A stretch of DNA of 64,000 bases from Auanema rhodensis (taxonomy: Eukaryota; Nematoda; Chromadorea; Rhabditida; Rhabditidae): positions 16,879,638-16,943,637 of the forward strand of contig OZ059900.1 of NCBI GenBank assembly GCA_964057225.1. The letters are read 5' to 3'. A program made the translations under genes and the position numbers. Numbering within the stretch: position 1 is the stretch's first letter; the number at the start of each line of letters is the position of its first letter. Below the pieces are notes generated by a model, which searched no databases, had not been told where the DNA came from, and worked only from the letters and a program-made list of their open reading frames with translations. Shown piece after piece: positions 62,229 through 64,000 of this stretch.

Positions 62229-64000
62229 AAATTAAGGAAATTAGCATATTCTGAGGGCACGCCCCTTATGGCTAATATTGATTAAATCGATTTTTGTTCA
62301 TATGAGTCGTCAAATGCAACGAATTTCAGCGTGTTACATACTAAAATGAAGCATTTTACATGCTGAACACTAGAAAAATACAAAAACACAGTATTTCCCA
62401 TGAGAAATATTTTATTATGCTGGAAAACCAGTTTTTGGAAATTTCGCTGTAAACAAGGTTTTGACTTACGATTTCATGTGTTCAAACTCATGCAATGTCA
62501 ATGAAACCTAGCTCAAAATTGTTCGTACAACGTCTAGTTCCACTTTCACGACAAAAAAACAGGGGTTAGAAAATTTAGGAAATTAGCATATTCTGAGGGC
62601 ACGCCCCTTATGGCTAATATTGATTAAATCGATTTTTGTTCATATGAGTCGTCAAATGCAACGAATTTCAGCGTGTTACATACTAAAATGAAGTATTTTA
62701 CATGCTGAACACTAGAAAAATACAAAAACACAGTATTTCCCATGAGAAATATTTTATTATGCTGGAAAACCAGTTTTTGGAATTTTCGCTGTAAACAAGG
62801 TTTTGACTTACGATTTCATGTGTTCAAACTCATGCAATGTCAATGAAACCTAGCTCAAAATTGTTCGTACAACGTCTAGTTCCACTTTCACGACAAAAAA
62901 ACAGGGGTTAGAAAATTAAGGAAATTAGCATATTCTGAGGGCACGCCCCTTATGGCTAATATTGATTAAATCGATTTTTGTTCATATGAGTCGTCAAATG
63001 CAACGAATTTCAGCGTGTTACATACTAAAATGAAGCATTTTACATGCTGAACACTAGAAAAATACAAAAACACAGTATTTCCCATGAGAAATATTTTATT
63101 ATGCTGGAAAACCAGTTTTTGGAAATTTCGCTGTAAACAAGGTTTTGACTTACGATTCCATGTGTTCAAACTCATGCAATGTCAATGAAACCTAGCTCAA
63201 AATTGTTTGTACAACGTCTAGTTCCACTTTCACGACAAAAAAACAGGGGTTAGAAAATTAAGGAAATTAGCATATTCTGAGGGCACGCCCCTTATGGCTA
63301 ATATTGATTAAATCGATTTTTGTTCATATGAGTCGTCAAATGCAACGAATTTCAGCGTGTTACATACTAAAATGAAGCATTTTACATGCTGAACACTAGA
63401 AAAATACAAAAACACAGTATTTCCCATGAGAAATATTTTATTATGCTGGAAAACCAGTTTTTGGAATTTTCGCTGTAAACAAGGTTTTGACTTACGATTT
63501 CATGTGTTCAAACTCATGCAATGTCAATGAAACCTAGCTCAAAATTGTTCGTACAACGTCTAGTTCCACTTTCACGACAAAAAAACAGGGGTTAGAAAAT
63601 TAAGGAAATTAGCATATTCTGAGGGCACGCCCCTTATGGCTAATATTGATTAAATCGATTTTTGTTCATATGAGTCGTCAAATGCAACGAATTTCAGCGT
63701 GTTACATACTAAAATGAAGTATTTTACATGCTGAACACTAGAAAAATACAAAAACACAGTATTTCCCATGAGAAATATTTTATTATGCTGGAAAACCAGT
63801 TTTTGGAAATTTCGCTGTAAACAAGGTTTTGACTTACGATTCCATGTGTTCAAACTCATGCAATGTCAATGAAACCTAGCTCAAAATTGTTTGTACAACG
63901 TCTAGTTCCACTTTCACGACAAAAAAACAGGGGTTAGAAAATTAATGAAATTAGCATATTCTGAGGGCACGCCCCTTATGGCTAATATTGATTAAATCGA
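62229..64000 (-). repeat. Satellite family A, right array (inverted)
   Basis: Read on the - strand this is the same 342-bp family. A 34-bp partial unit (62229-62262) is followed by full units 62263-62604, 62605-62946, 62947-63288, 63289-63630 and 63631-63972, and 28 bp to the window edge. All five full units are exactly 342 bp. Subfamily marks absent from the left array are ACATGGAATCG (units at 62947 and 63631) and CGAAAATTCC (units at 62605 and 63289). Their alternation makes a 684-bp dimer. Two units have a fortuitous 69-codon open frame because the G in ACATGGAATC removes a TGA. Confidence 0.95.

Noticed and set aside
62966-63859. Two 69-codon frames on the - strand in the right A array (62966-63175 and 63650-63859)
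   Set aside because: Same frame as at 9687, opened by a different base change in two units of a 684-bp dimer. Copied satellite DNA, not a gene.
1-64000. CRISPR-like repeat-spacer structure
   Set aside because: The repeats are 225-342 bp and contiguous, with no unique spacers. This is tandem satellite DNA.
1-64000. Bacterial or phage origin with promoters, terminators and TTG starts
   Set aside because: No coding density, no tRNA or rRNA, no operons. Long higher-order satellite arrays are a eukaryotic feature. AT-rich words resembling -10 boxes recur once per monomer by composition.
1-64000. Assignment to a named beetle or plant satellite
   Set aside because: The lengths resemble known ~170/340-bp satellites, but I cannot match the sequence to any named family from memory. 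A database search of one A and one B monomer would decide it.

Overview
This window is satellite DNA from end to end. I find no credible protein-coding gene, RNA gene, CRISPR array or mobile element in 64 kb. Two unrelated AT-rich tandem repeat families fill it. Family A has a 342-bp monomer (about 34% GC, counted on monomer 1). Family B has a basic 232-bp monomer (about 32% GC, counted on one monomer), with 225-, 231-, 233- and 240-bp length forms. Such long, homogeneous, higher-order-structured arrays point to eukaryotic heterochromatin, probably (peri)centromeric or subtelomeric. The species cannot be identified from the sequence. A 342-bp unit that looks like a diverged 2 x ~171-bp dimer fits satellite lengths known in many insects (including tenebrionid beetles) and plants, but that is only a length argument.

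Layout: (1) 1-23384, family A on the + strand, 68 full monomers plus a 131-bp partial one. Apart from one 339-bp monomer, 66 consecutive monomers keep exactly 342 bp. Shared variants show nested duplications with periods of 3, 4, 5, 8 and about 9 monomers. (2) 23373-23384, a short degenerate A/B junction. (3) 23385-62225, family B on the + strand, 38,841 bp and roughly 168 monomers. It is a mosaic of at least four monomer classes organised in higher-order repeats (457/458-bp dimers, 471-bp dimers, 1,147-bp pentamers). These lie around a tandem duplication of an ~11.1-kb block: 33825-44906 copied at 44907-53919, the second copy shortened by exactly 922 + 1,147 bp. (4) 62226-62228, a 3-bp junction. 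(5) 62229-64000, family A again but inverted, with five full monomers of a distinct subfamily arranged as 684-bp dimers.

The A arrays therefore converge on the B array from both sides. There is no gene network to describe. What the window records is satellite turnover: unequal exchange, conversion-like hybrid monomers, local amplification, and a change of family and orientation. The periodic short open frames (23 in B, 3 in A) are consequences of monomer length and point variants, not genes. I found no convincing new biological system; the most notable features are the ~11.1-kb higher-order duplication, the inverted A flanks around B, and the dyad and CENP-B-box-like motifs in A, which could be tested. 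Near-identical arrays are also prone to assembly error, and that caveat applies to every large-scale claim here.
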